A stretch of DNA of 64,000 bases from assembly GCA_027605045.1 (NCBI GenBank), contig JAQFWX010000009.1:930001-994000 (forward strand). Direction: 5' to 3'. Positions 24,882-37,400 of the stretch are shown piece after piece. The first letter of the stretch is position 1; each line of letters opens with the position of its first letter. Under the pieces are notes generated by a model. The model did no database searches and was not told the origin of the DNA. It saw nothing but the letters and a program-made list of their open reading frames with translations. The DNA comes from Phallus indusiatus. Taxonomy: Eukaryota; Basidiomycota; Agaricomycetes; Phallales; Phallaceae. A program made the position numbers and the translations under genes.

Positions 24882-27131
24882 ATGCTCATCCCTATCTTTC
24901 TTACTTGCTTGCTGTTCTCTCAGAGTCTTATTACACAAGCTAGTCCAGGCAGCAGCTCTATTTCTCTGATCGATATTTCCAACAGTCGGTCTTTCAACGT
25001 TCATGCGCTTGCTCTGAATACTGACTATCGCAGCTCCTAGCAACGCCGCTTCCCAATATCTGGACCGACGTCTGGCATCCTTCTCCTTCGAGCTTGCCTA
25101 TTTCACCGATTTTGCAGGAAATGCTACAAATCCCAATACCCTGACACAAGAACTTATGAATCGTCTTGTCGAACGAACAGGTTTAGGACCGGGTATTCGT
25201 CCCGGAGGAATAACGGTGTATGTATGAGAAAAATATGGAAAATCATTCGGTTTCTCAGGCTGTTTCTTCTGATATTACATTTTTTATAGTGACAGCTCTA
25301 TCTTTGATCCAAATGGACCTGCTCTAGTAAATGATCTAAGTCCCGTACGTCATTATGCCTCTTCGGAACTTTGGCAGTTAACTTAATAATAATATGATAT
25401 TCAGACTGGGGGCATATACCGCACAATATAGTTAGTCTTTTTCATGCCTTGCACAAAACAAATCGTTGGGAATTAAGAACATCACTCAGCGGTCCTGACT
25501 TTTTCCAATCCCATCATAACTTTCCGAACACATCTCTTTTCGTAGTTGATGCGAACCTCGGTAACAATTCAGTGGAAATAGCTCAAGGGGAAATCATAGC
25601 CGCAATTGAACATTTGGGATGGGATAGGATTTACTCCTTAGAATGTGAAGTGACATTTTTCGCTGAATGATTTTATGTTTCTAAACTTTTTTTCTCTGGT
25701 AGTGGGTAATGAACCGGATCAATATGCAGGAAATCTTCGTCCTGAAAATTGGACCTCGCTGGATTACACTAACCAATTCCTGGTTTGTCCTTCCCGCTAC
25801 AGTCACAGTAAAAGAGAAATTTCTCACGAGCCGATTCCTCCTTAGAATTGGACATCAATTTTGTCAGAAGAACTCAATCTTTTCAAGCACATATTTCAAT
25901 CGGGTGCTTTCGCTATAAACCCTACTTCATCCGCTCCTATGACAACAGTTTCCACTATCGAAGAAGGGATAGATTCAACCGGCGTTGTTAAACTGTTCGA
26001 CCAGCATGCGTAAGTCCCTTTGAATTTGATGTTTATAAATGAGAGGTATCATGTATAGTCGTTAAAGATATCAATATTCTACTTGCGATCCCGTCCGAAA
26101 TGCGTTGGCCACTCTGCCAGCCTTGGTGAATCATCAGAATATCACGGTTAGTATACATATTGCATTTATACCATCTCTAGTGGTGTTAAATAATAGCGTG
26201 CACATGCATAGGCATATCTGGATCTATGGATTCCACAAATCGCAGCCGCCCGAGCTCGAGGTCAAGAATTCGTTATAGGGGAGTATAACTCTGTTTCATG
26301 CAGCGGGAAAGAGAATGTAACAAACACATTCGGACAAGCTATTTGGTTGGCAGATAGTATGTGATCTCTTTTTTTGTTTTATTTGAAAACTGTTAATCGA
26401 AAATTCATGTTAGCTGTGCTTTACGGTGCATCTTTGAATATATCCCGAATGTATCTCCACCAGGGCGCTACATTAGTTTTTCAAAGTTCAGATCAAGCAA
26501 ACACCGTCGGCTTCTCCTGGGTAACACACACATCCCGACATATCTCCTCATAATTTGACTAACAAATTAACTTTATCAAACCTGATAGTACGATTTATGG
26601 TATCCTATTCCCTCAGCGCGATTTGAAACCGCCCGCGCATCACCCAGTTTTGTGGCCTACCTTCTCATCACCGAAGCAGTAGGATCCTCCGGCCTCTCCC
26701 GCCTCCAGCTCATCAACGTCCCTGAAGCACCTGGTGTCGCGGTATATGCCATCTGGGACGACGCAGTACGACAAGACGGTATCGCGCGGCTTGCCATCAT
26801 CAATACCGCCATTCGCAACACCACAACTCCCGCACAAGACGACGGGAGTGTCACCTTTGATTTAAGTCGTTTTATTCCTAAGAATAGTGGAAGACGGTCT
26901 AGGGAGGTTCAGAATTCTGCTACAGACAGTAATAGTAGCTCTCACTCCACCAGTACCGTTGTTAAAAGATTGACGGCTCCGGGACTTGATTCGACGGATT
27001 CTGATACTGCTACTTGGGCTGGCCAGGCGTTTACTAACGGGACTGCTAGTGGAAAGGAGGTTTTGGAGGCTCTTGATGAGGGTCGAAAAGTTGTTATTCG
27101 AGGGAGCGAAGCTGTTCTCGTCATTTTTTGA
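24882..27131 (+). CDS. Secreted glycoside hydrolase family 79 protein (beta-glucuronidase-like)
   Basis: GH79 enzymes cleave beta-glucuronic acid residues from glycans and proteoglycans. Exon 1 (24882-24988) encodes a signal peptide (MLIPIFLTCLLFSQS). Exon 2 starts at 25041 and joins in frame. Along the clan GH-A barrel I see FSFELAYFTDFAGN, the acid/base motif GNEPD at the start of an exon near 25703, and the nucleophile motif VIGEYNS near 26273. The C-terminal part (from about 26590) has the GH79C beta-domain pattern with RLQLINVPEAPGVAVYAIWD, then a long Ser/Thr/Arg-rich insertion. It ends VVIRGSEAVLVIF. At least nine introns are present, including a 66-bp one after NQFL. The gene appears intact at about 540 residues. 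The exact substrate is not known. Confidence 0.82.
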
Positions 27132-27425
27132 TTTTTATCCGGTTGCAAGATAAACTGTAGCAAGGTGATTTGTATTCTGTTATGTAAAACATTATGTAGA
27201 TTTTTTCCGGGGCTTGTGGGCTATCGTGCACAAAATAAGATATTTGAAGCTATCGAATTCATCTCCAAGTCAAAAACATCTCAAAATCTGGACATCAAGG
27301 TACTTCACACAGCAACACTAATGAAAGGTGGACGATCGTGTCCTATTTAACTAATTCTACATAGCAACAAACGTTAATTTCTTCTTATAAAAATTTCCTC
27401 TTAAGTTCTCTGTTTTATGAAAATT

Positions 27426-29346
27426 TCAAGCATGCCCAATAATGTTTTGAGGTTGGTACGGTTCTTCGAGGTATTTCACCTCTTCGTCGGTCAAAGTTAC
27501 ATTTACCGCTTCTATACGCATGTCAGAAATTATGAAGACTTAAAAATAGGTTTATACTCACCAATTAATTCTCGAAGGTTTTCCAAACTGGTAGTGCCGA
27601 CTATAGGTGCAGTGACAACTATTTACAGATTGTAAGTATAATGTACATAGTGGAAATTAAAGGTTGAAGGGTCATCATACCTGGTTTAGAGAAACACCAG
27701 GCCAAAGCAACTTGAGCCATTGACAGCCCTTTCTTGTTAGCTACTTCTTGGACACTATATTTGCAATTAGAGCTACGACTGTAGCGAGTCCGAGTCCGAA
27801 GAGTTTACTCACCGATTGATTATGTCTGCGTTTCCGGCGCCTTTGTAACCGCGTTTCAAAAACCTTGACGAAGATGTACGCATTAAATATGGGTTGTTTG
27901 AGAAAAACATCACGGTGTACACACCAATCAGTTTCGCCTCGTTTAGTTTGTTCGGTCAAAGGTCGGGTAAGTAAACCTCTCGCCAAGGGGGACCAAGGAA
28001 TGGATCCAACGCCGAAGTACTGTCACGATAATGAAAATGTGTGAACTTTCTATCGTTGCAAGGTATCAATATGAGATTTACCTTGAGAGTCGGCATCATT
28101 TCACGCTCTTCCTCACGATAAAGGAGTGAATAGTGATTTTGCATGGAGATAAAGGGTGTGAGTTTGTTGTTTATAGCATAGTCTAAATGTGATGCAATTG
28201 ATTCAATGAGCAAAATGCTTGAACGTGCGGAGGCGTTTACGTACTTTGCATGGCGTGGACTGTAGATGTTGTTAGGAATGATAAGCATGTGTAGTGGATA
28301 ATGAAGATAACTTACATTGGTAGGCGAAACAAGAACTCATGCCGATGTAGCGTACGTAGCCCGCTTGAACAACGTCATGCAATGCTTGCATCTATGTAGT
28401 ATTTGTTCAGAGAGAAGCTCATCAAGTATTGAAATGCAGAGCGTAACTTACAGTCTCAGCGATGGGAGTATCTTTATCGAACCTGTGGCCTACAAAAAAA
28501 TATCGCGGTTATGCTAGTGTGTTTGAGTCTGAGGTAAAAATAACACTGACATTGCAAAACATCGACGTAATCTAATTGAAGTCTTTCCAAACTGTGCTTG
28601 ACGCTCTCAAATATGTGCTTTCCGAAATCCATTGTCAGCCGAGTTGTTTTGCCAGATTGCGTGACGGAATATTACCTTGCGACTAAGACCGTGTTGATTG
28701 ATGTATCCATTTTGATCTGGTCCGTCGCCTGGAGCGGCGTTGTTGAAATTTATGCTAGGATCGCGACCCACAACAGCAAAGAGCTAAAATAATATTAAAT
28801 GTTTTCAAAGAAAAGAGGTATGTGCCGCTCTCACCTTAGTCAGGACAACAATCTCGTCCCGAGGCAGGTTGAGCACTTTGATGGCTTTACCGAGAATCCG
28901 CTCACTAATTGATTCATCCTTCTTTTCATTCTACGACCAAAAAAAGATTATAGATACCTTTCACCATTCGAATAGACATTGGCTAGTCAAAAAATTCAGC
29001 TAAAAATGAAAGCGAATGAGATCACTCCAAGTGTTTACCTGTATCAAAAGTTTGAATACCCGCATCATATCTGGAGAATCGAAAAAATGTCATCCGTTTT
29101 GGATACTTATTTGGTTGATGCTATTACTGACGTACGCTACTTTGATATGTTTGATAGCTTCTGCTTCATCGAGGTACCAAGCAGCGCTTCTTGTATCACC
29201 ATACTGCATGCATCCGAGGATGATCTTGGATACCTTCAAACCCGAACTGCCGAGGTTGACTGAAAAGCAGAAGACAAATGAAAATGTGTCGTATAGACAA
29301 CGCAGCGTTGCTCACCATAGGGCATGTTAGTTTTACGAGTAGCCAT
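27426..29346 (-). CDS. Aldo-keto reductase (aryl-alcohol dehydrogenase-like)
   Basis: This is a cytosolic NADPH-dependent oxidoreductase with a TIM-barrel fold. It starts at 29346 (MATRKTNMPYG). Joined exons give LGSSGLKVSKIILGCMQYG, the catalytic Asp in AGIQTFDTA, the catalytic Tyr in NVYSNGESERILGKA, the Lys in IVVLTK and the His in VLQCHRFD, so the tetrad is complete. Later come SMQNHYSLLYREEEREM, GSIPWSPLARGLLTRP, and the C-terminal cofactor segment APIVGTTSLENLRELI. It ends at TGA 27426-27428 after NIIGHA. There are about ten short introns. The family is close to the YPR127W/aryl-alcohol dehydrogenase group common in wood-decay fungi. It converges on the GH79 gene. The substrate is not known. 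Confidence 0.82.
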
Positions 29347-29572
29347 AGTGATTATAGACAGTGGAAGGGGATAAGAATCGCGTTAGTGTTATCTAGCCCA
29401 TCTCTCCCATATGACACACGTTTAAATATACGTCCCACCAATGCTTCTACATATCACAAATGCTCTCACGTCGAAGTTTTCTTTGGGTTTTTTTCTGGTT
29501 CATAATTTTGCCAAAACCAATGAGAAGTGCGCCAGAGTGGCAAATGATTAATGATCATCCGGCATCCGGACT

Positions 29573-29707
29573 CAGTCTCGAAGCTGACCCTTGATTTAGA
29601 TTTACGATGAGGTCATACCCATTTGTCTTGTGAATCCAGTAGGATGTTGTGTGCACCAAAAAGACTTTGGGCAAGTCAACGTTTAGGCTCGCTGACATAT
29701 ATATATC
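29573..29707. repeat. Dispersed repeat, copy 1
   Basis: The block from CAGTCTCGAAGCTGACCC to GTTTAGGCTCGCTGACAT recurs in direct orientation at 30222-30362 with small indels. No coding frame is conserved. The two copies lie about 650 bp apart on the 3' side of the membrane-protein gene at 30639. Confidence 0.8.
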
Positions 29708-30221
29708 GCGCACCCGTGAAAGTATCACCGTGTCCTATGAGCAAGGGTATGTATGATTACTTGGTAGAGTGCGTAGATACATATACTTACCTTTTTCGGA
29801 TATAAGCTTCTAGGAAAAAGATCGAATAAGCGAACAGAGATAGACAAAAAGGAAATTCCAGCAGTACTTCCTGCGCGGCCTTCGGATAAACTCGTTGTAA
29901 ACATGTGTATTCAGAGAAAAATCCAATTAGAATGAGAATATGAAGGGACAAAAGGAATTGCAGCAGTAATTCACCAAAAATCCACTGGGCGAGGGAACAA
30001 TCCAATGGCAGTACCACACGGCGGCCTTGGAGAAGTTGGCTATGGTTGGCTAACCAGGTCTAACCAGTTGTTTGGTTCCCCAGCCAATGCATTTAGCTCG
30101 GCTCGGCTCGGGGCGGCCCGACTACCATGGGCAGCACTAGATATGGCAATTTGCGATAAAGACCTTGGCGTGTGCGCCTTAACGCGAAAGTTAGAACATT
30201 TAGGGCTGTTGCAGGCTGCGA

Positions 30222-30362
30222 CTTAGTCTCGAAGCTGACCCTTGATTTAGATTACGATGAGGTCACGCCCATATGCCCTGTCTGGCAGCGTGAATCAAGT
30301 ATGTAGAGTGTCGTGCGCACGAAAAAGACTTCGGGCAAGTCAACGTTTAGGCTCGCTGACAT
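30222..30362. repeat. Dispersed repeat, copy 2
   Basis: Second copy of the block at 29573-29707. It is a little longer because of an insertion (about GCCCTGTCTGGCAGC). Confidence 0.8.
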
Positions 30363-30638
30363 ACTAATACATAGCGCGGAGTTCGGCAGGCTGCAGTGAT
30401 TGAAGCGAAACAAGCACGTGGTCTGGACGGTCATTCTTCCCCGAATATCCAGGGTGGTTGCAGCCAGTATTGAAAATCCGGGTGTAAATCTTCTTTTTTC
30501 ATTATGAGTCGAATTTGGAATGTTGTCTCCCAAAGCGTGGATATATTTATACATGCACTATGGCGGAAGTGCGAGAAATACAACACGAAAGCAACATGAA
30601 AACAAGCATGAACGGCGCCCATCCGGTATGATTTGACT

Positions 30639-31033
30639 TCATTTCTTTTTGAAAAGGTCAGTGATACTAGTTGAAATAGTCTTTAGCTCTGCTGATGGCA
30701 TTTTGACCCCGATGGCTTTGACGCCACCTGCGGCGGCGTTCCAAGCGCCAGCAGCGGCATTCCCAGTGGTTTTTAACCATTGCGTGCATTGTTGCCTGAA
30801 TTCTAAAATGTTGTTTTGATTAAGGAAAATGTTTTGGGAGGGATGAGAACCGCACTTTTAAATTTGTAATTTGCATATACAAATGTACCAACAACACCTC
30901 CCGCAATTATCACACCAGTAAGTGGTACATGATAAATAACTCGTGGTGGGTTAGAAGATACCCTACGAATGTTAAAACAGTGCGGAATCTTTGCATGTGT
31001 TCTTTCGTATTGTCGAAGGCGCAGAGATGACAT
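30639..31033 (-). CDS. Small single-pass membrane protein, paralogue A
   Basis: Two exons (31033-30856 and 30802-30639; intron with GTGCGG donor) give about 113 residues. An Arg-rich N-terminus (MSSLRLRQYERTH) is followed by PPRVIYHVPLTGVIIAGG and one hydrophobic helix (GVIIAGGVVGTFVYANY). The C-terminal exon is amphipathic (WLKTTGNAAAGAWNAAAGGV) and ends with KKK. The Arg-rich, Ser-containing start before a single helix could be a mitochondrial presequence, but this is only a guess. A longer paralogue lies at 44457-45106 with the same intron position and donor. The upstream and downstream flanks are also shared, so the pair arose by a segmental duplication. Confidence 0.65.
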
Positions 31034-31164
31034 GACCAACGATATCGGATGAATTGACTTTGGAGATTCTCTGAGCGAGCGTAGGCTGCTGGTGGGAAGC
31101 CTTGAGTGATACTTTCAGGCGGAGTACACTCGTAGTCAGTCAAACTAAACCAGCTGACGTGATA

Positions 31165-31640
31165 GTACTGCCCCGGGTTTTTAGTGGATGAGTCCGAGTG
31201 AGCAGATAAGATCTAAGGCGTTTTTCGCCTATCAAGTCTGACCCCGAACACCATCGCATAGAATTAATAGAAAAACTAGTTAAGAAAATTTGTACCGTCC
31301 GTTCAAATAGTAAATAATTTCTTAGTGAATAAATAAATATTTAAATTAGTTGTCGGAAAAAAATACAATCGGAGGTTATCCTAGAGTAAAACAAAAGCAA
31401 ACAACAAAGACTTCGAAAAAAGTGTGGGCTACACGATTCGAACCGACGGACAAAATACCATTCGCAGGACGCTGCCACCACTAAGGCACAGTACCTCATG
31501 GAGGTAATGAAGAAAGTCAAAATATTAACTACTCTTGCCTGACCGACCGCGAACGTATAATCCCTAGTTGCTATAACATGTACATTGGCTTTTTTATTCA
31601 GAAGTACGATATAATAATTAGAAATATAGTCTCCGTGAAC
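31165..31640 (-). mobile_element. tRNA-derived SINE-like element, copy A
   Basis: On the minus strand a tRNA-like head has a B box GGTTCGAATCG (31434-31444) and an A-box-like TTAGTGGTGGCAGC upstream, followed by a poly-T run. The 3' part contains GGCGAAAAACGCC and ends with the shared motif ACTCGGACTCATCCACT at about 31180-31196. A copy in the opposite orientation is at 55375-55810. Boundaries are approximate. Confidence 0.6.
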
Positions 31641-31771
31641 GAAAACACCCGTTTGTGAATAACATTATTAATGCTTTAGAAAAATTCATTTTTCCACTTC
31701 ACTCGCCCACTTCACTCGCCGTCTTGCGTCTTCAACGGCTGCTCCTCACCTTTTCTAAAACATTTATCAAC

Positions 31772-32204
31772 ATGAAATTCAACTATATCACTCATATAAA
31801 TCATATTCCAATTTACTATTCGAATTTCGTCTCGAAATATTCTCGTCAAACGCCGACACCTCTCGACTATATTCGAACATTTATTAAGACGAACGCGAAC
31901 GACTTAAATTACATATCCGCGAAAAGACTGCAATTATTGTAAGTGTTTTTAAAATTGATTCTTCCAATTTGACGCTGATTTTTATGTCTGAAGAACCGAT
32001 TTTCACAAGTCTGCGTCGGATAAACGAGAGCATCTGACGTTGAACACGCTTGCGCTCGACAAAAACGGTCGTTTGGTGGGAACTAATACTGTACATGTGT
32101 ACAGAAATAATACATGTGCTTGGGGACCTCCGTGTCGTTGGCTGAAGAGCTGGAATAGCGGGAGGAAGGCCCAACTTTCTGTGCCGTCAAAGGGTTGGCC
32201 TTGA
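31772..32204 (+). CDS. Hypothetical protein
   Basis: I do not recognise it. Exon 1 starts at ATG 31772 and ends at 31938 with a GTAAGT donor. Using the acceptor at 31991-31993, exon 2 (31994-32204) continues the frame for 70 codons. The product is about 125 residues, basic and Asn/Tyr-rich in the first half (MKFNYITHINHIPIYYSN). The second half has NTCAWGPPCRWLKSW and a basic tail. The good donor and the open second exon argue for a gene, but there is no known domain and the frame also reads open upstream from a GTG. It sits next to a SINE copy. Confidence 0.35.
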
Positions 32205-32482
32205 ATTCAAACTTATGTACTTCTATTGCCATGTTTTGTATTTTTCTTCATATATTTCACTTTACTGTTTTGCTTTATTTTGTATTCTCGAATTAAATCC
32301 GTAGATTTAGCAGCATATATCAGTAAATTTACGAATGTAACATAAAATCAGGATAGACTGTATTCATACTATAGTATAACAACTGAAATGTTAAACTAAA
32401 CTTTTATTGAGAGGGTAATTTCGGATATTTTTGAAAGGAGAAAATTTTGAACCGAAAACGACTATCTCGAAATCAGTGTACC

Positions 32483-33772
32483 TTACTGCGTTTCCTCTGA
32501 AGGCTCGTCTTGCGCTGCTGTGAGTTGATCTGCCCAGCATTCTTCTTCATGCTCCTCAATTGCTTCTTCGGCCATACCAAGATCGCAGAAACGACAGAAC
32601 TTGATTTGCGATACTTTGGATGTGGAGGCCGTAGGCTGCGTGGAACTAGAGGACGCGAAGCTATGCCGCTTTTCCCAGCCTTTGTAATTTTGATAGTAAG
32701 AGTCAGGATCGACCTTCACCTTGCCCTTGCCCTTGCCCTTCAAGTTGGACTTGTTGTACGCATGAAACTCTTTGAGCAGTTCCTCGACAGGAACTGGGCT
32801 AGAGCTTTTAGCCCTATCAAACTCATCTACAATGCGTGTGGCATTAGTTAGGGCTATATTAGACAGAGAGAAGCTCCTTCTTACCTTCCCTCTGAATATT
32901 TTCAATTTTATCGAGTAATTCTTCGATGGCAGGGTTGAAAGATTGTTCGAGACAGAGATCGGCAGTGTGACGACCTTTATGAGCATTATATGCTGATGAT
33001 AAATGTGAGCAAGACCCAAATTATTGAAATAACATATACCTCGATTATAAATCTGACGTTGGGACCGACGAACCACTCGTAATTCAGACCGCTCTACTGA
33101 CGCCACCATAGAAACTGAAACTGGCTGAATTTCTACGTCGACGAATGTCATCAACGAAACCAACAAAATGCAAGCAATCAACTTACCTCTGTGTTTATCC
33201 AAGGAAGGATATACACCCCAAAAATCGGCGTTTGCACGAACTTTGTTTAGATCAACTGCAAATTGAGTGAGTGAAGTAAAAAAAAGGATCACAAAACGAA
33301 ATTACTATATAATCCGCAAACATCGCAGATCATGTAATACCTCTCTCTGACACGATGAACCGTCACAAACTGTGGATCATCCTCTACCAGGCCACAGAAG
33401 CATTCCAAACCAAGTCTTTTGTTTTCAAAATACTGCTTGAAGCTAGAAGCCATAATGGGTCTATTGGGTTGCCCCGCTGAACTAGGACTGAACAAACGTC
33501 AATAAATAGTGGATATCATTATGATGAAGCATAAAATACAAAGGGTACTCCTGGACAACTTTAGCCTCGCGATCGAAAAAAACCAGGTTGCAAGACGCAT
33601 TTTGAAGCTGGATAGGGTCGTCAAAGACGTCAGTCTTCGGGGCCTTTTCTACGGCCTTGAAGTCATTACTGTGGTAGCGATGCCATAGGAACTCATTAAG
33701 GCTGCTCCGAATGAGCGCACGCGTGAGCTTAGAACGGAGAGGAGAGCTTTTTTGGTTGGAGCGAGAAGACAT
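32483..33772 (-). CDS. Cys-rich putative zinc-binding protein
   Basis: The start is MSSRSNQ at 33772. Exon 1 (33772-33549) and exon 2 (from 33487) join in phase, then several more exons follow leftwards to the TAA at 32483. Exon 2 has LECFCGL...RYYMICDVCGLY, a C-x-C plus C-x2-C pattern that resembles a zf-GRF finger. The last exon has CRFCDLGMAEEAIEEHEEEC, a second possible zinc site with C-x2-C and a later H and C. A low-complexity KGKGKGKVK stretch lies between. Total length is about 350 residues. No enzyme domain is visible. It may be one of the many lineage-specific zinc-finger proteins of Agaricomycetes. Middle exon borders are uncertain. Confidence 0.5.
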
Positions 33773-34138
33773 GTATGATTTTGGATTTTTGGATGTGTGA
33801 TTTCTTGTGAACATGAACTTTTTATTCAGAGGAATGTCTGTAACTATTTGACCCAATGGGGTCCAAATTTTTTTCCGTTGTATGTGATAAAACAAAAAAT
33901 AATTCAGATGAGGTACAATCTTGGTACGTTACATTGTCTTACAATTTTTCAACGCCCACGAAAAAAGATTTCGTGGCATGTGCTTCACCGGGCCAAGACT
34001 ACTCCGACCTGCTGTGACCCGTTCGGACTGGGTTTGTAAGGTTTACGCCAATCCATAATAAAGGGAATTTTCAAATGTAATCTCGTGCACAAAAGATTTA
34101 AATGTAAATTTATTGATAAAGGATTAAAACCTGGCCCT

Positions 34139-34434
34139 TTACATTCCAGGGTCATAGTAACTGACGAAGTCCGCTGTTGCATATTGCATATATGCGTTTT
34201 TACCGGGATCGAGCCTGATTTTGGCTGAAAAAAAAGGGTAATTAATTAAGAATGTTTTTCAAATTCCACACCTATCTTCAAGTCAAAATTTTCGTCCATT
34301 GATTTTTGCAAGTCAAATTTTTCATTTATTGATCGCCGCAGGTACATGTTGCCCGTATATGCGGGTTGATCGGGATTGTATTCAGGAATATACTCTATCA
34401 AAAATCTCAGAAAACTTACGACACTAGAACTCAT
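34139..34434 (-). CDS. Small hypothetical protein with internal repeat
   Basis: Exon 1 (34434-34272) and exon 2 (34224-34139) join through a GT-AG intron to give about 82 residues. The protein has a duplicated motif, NEKFDLQKS followed by DENFDLKI, mirrored by a short tandem repeat in the DNA. It ends VSYYDPGM. No family is recognised. Its ATG shares the CATG palindrome at 34432-34435 with the ATG of the transposase-like gene on the other strand, so at least one of the two starts is probably wrong or the transcripts overlap. Confidence 0.4.
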
Positions 34435-37400
34435 GCACACTGAAGAGGAACAGCTCGATGCCGTCCGCCGTGCACGGGAAATCCTTCAGCAAGTAGGTTT
34501 ACAGCCTACAGACATAGTTGCCAGGGGCTTTTGCACCGACAACGTACCATTCTTTGCGAACGGTTCAATTAAATATGTTCCACCAAAAGCCAGAATATTT
34601 ACGGAGAAAGAACTACAGGATGGGAAAGGTCGTTTAACGAGACAGACTTCAGTCCATGCCGTCGTAGACCACCCTCTCAATGCAATCCTTGAATTTCCCG
34701 AAAGTGGTCCACGAGTGGGCATGGCCATCGCACACAGGTTCAGAATCAACCCAAAGGAAGCTGAAAATAAAAAAACTTTCGTCAGTCCGAGAGACGATAT
34801 CCAGTATTCGATGTCGAATATTTCGACACATTTTGATGTGCAATGCTCATTGCTCCAAGACCAGACTACTGGTGAAGCTGTATTGTGTCGGCAGACAAAA
34901 CTTCGATGTCGGTTTCATATTGTTATTATTTCATTCTCTAACGTTCTATTATATAGGTCGCTCTACCAAAAAATGTTCTTTCAATCCCGGTGGGATACAG
35001 CACACCCCATCAATCACACCAGAGTTGGATGCGCGGGGCGAAATCTTCATGAAAACTCTGGGATTTTATTGCGCCCTCAAACAAAACGGTTGTTATTTTG
35101 AAGAAAGACTCAACACTACTAATGCTAGCGAAGACGATTCAAATGCTGACGACGCGAGCGAAGACTCGGATTCCAATACTGACGACGCGAGCGAAGACGA
35201 TTCAAATGCTGACGACACGAGCGAAGATGACGACCTCGTCCGTGAATCTACCCAACAAGTTTCCGATTCTACAGCAGACCTGATAACAGTGCTGAAAGAC
35301 TCACGTTCGTTCCGGAGAATTGATGAGAAAAATAGGTGTCCTGGCAAGCTATGTCTTGAGAAAGATACATATGGACATTATCGTGTCTGGTAAGCTTAAA
35401 TTTATTTCATCGTCAACAGCAACTAATTTTCAAAAAGTTGCGAATATTATGCCAAGGGACAAACTACTCACTTGCGCATTCGCCACCTGAACGATTACGA
35501 TACTGAATATTTGGGCGCGCTGTTTAGCAACAAAGAGGATCACATAAAAATCTTTGAGACCGCTGCCGCTAAAAGAGGCTATGGACCACTGGTTCCATGT
35601 AGTTTTACAGCCAGCGTACGAGAACAGAGAGAACTTTGTCGTATGTGGATATATTAGATTGTTTTGTATTACATTGACAACTTTGTTTCAGCGATGTGGC
35701 ACCGCAACACGCAAGGAAAATTGACTCGAGGAAGTATGAAATTTACAGAAGAGTGTCAATGTCGACTCGAAATATACCAGCCAAACGATCCTTATCAATG
35801 TCCTTATTTCCTCATTGTCTCCAGAAATCCACACTCACACAGCGACCCGTCTCGAATTAAAACACCAGGGAGTATCAAAAAAATCTTCCATTCACTGCTC
35901 GAGCCACTTGGATGGCGACTCGCAGATGCAACCCCGCGTCGTCTTTTGCTTGACAATGCTTTCATGTACAATTTAAGACAGATTTTGGATTGGATAGAAA
36001 TTATAGATCCCGCTTTTGGAGATCTTCACCCTTCATTGAGTAACTACGATCATACGGCTCGACTGATCGATGAGTTGCGCCACAAACGTTATCCTGATGG
36101 TACAGGTTTGGAAGGTAAGCCTGACAATAATGTTTGTATTATATATTTAATTCAATATTAGGTGCCAAAACACTATTGAAAGCACACTTAAAACTTCAGC
36201 CCGAAGAACAATACATTCGTTGCGTTGACTCGCATGACGACGCTAAAGAGGGCAGATATCACATCGTCATCTGCATGTTCAAGGCAATGAGCCACCTATT
36301 ACTCAAAACAAACCGACCCACAATTGACACCTCATTCAAACGTCTTCACAAATGGCAGGAGTTCGAAATAGAAGCCTGGTTTCCTGAGTATGCACGCTGT
36401 ATGCACATTGTACCGCTATTTAAATTCTCCACTTACCTTTTTTTTGTTCAGCTATCGTTGTTGTGCGAGCCTTCACTACATCTCAAAGTGCCGTGGCTCA
36501 CCAAATGTTGTTTCGAACTATGTTCAATATTGTCAAAAAGGACACTGGGCAGGCCGTTCAGTTTCGTCACATACATGGCAGTGGGATTGAAACCGTTACC
36601 GCTGACGGCCACCTGGGACAGGCACTGGGTACCTTTGGTTTAAGTTGTCATTTTTTTCGTAACTGATTTCTTTTACAAGGACTTGGCTTGTATTGTCAAG
36701 AAATTTGCGCAGCGTTCCCTGATGAGAAACGGTCCTCAGAATGGGACAAACCGTTAAATGAGCTAACATCAACAGACCACCTGGCATGTATTTACAAATA
36801 CTGCTTCGCTCATTATACTAGAAACATCAACAATCTACGGGGTCACGTCAGTGAGAAAATTCGTTCAGCAATGATGAGTCTAGCAAGCTCGGATGACTTA
36901 CCCAGTTTGGCACAAGTCAAGAAGACTATTCGGTCTGGCGGGAAGAAGGCTACCGGTATTTCTCTTTAGACTCTTTTCTGCAGTGATTCATGTTTATTAG
37001 ATTGGCTGAAAAACAAGGAAAAGCATGACGGGTTCATGCTGGCAGCTATTTACAGACCGTTGAGCAAAATTTCAGTGGAGATTTGGAAAGCGGCACCATC
37101 TACTTCTAATGGAAATGAGCAAGCCCATAGAAACATCAATCGAGACGGTACAAAACTTACAATGCTTGCTGGGATAATGCGCGGCCTCCAGTTTGATTCT
37201 CGGGCTATGCGTAATATTGATTCTTGGCTAGCAGAATACATTCCTCCTAGAGATAGATTGGCAACACATTTTTATCGGTCGGTAAGAGCAATCCAAGTGA
37301 AAGGTATGTCGTCAGTTGACTTTAACATCGTCGGTTGAATAAACTCATATACATCAGGGAATATGCAAAAGAAGATGCTTTTCAAAAATGATACTGAGAT

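Noticed and set aside
31180..31200. GGATGAGTCCGAG resembling a hammerhead ribozyme core in the SINE 3' motif
   Set aside because: A hammerhead needs CTGATGA and a later GAAA in fixed positions; here it reads TGGATGAG and the second part is missing.
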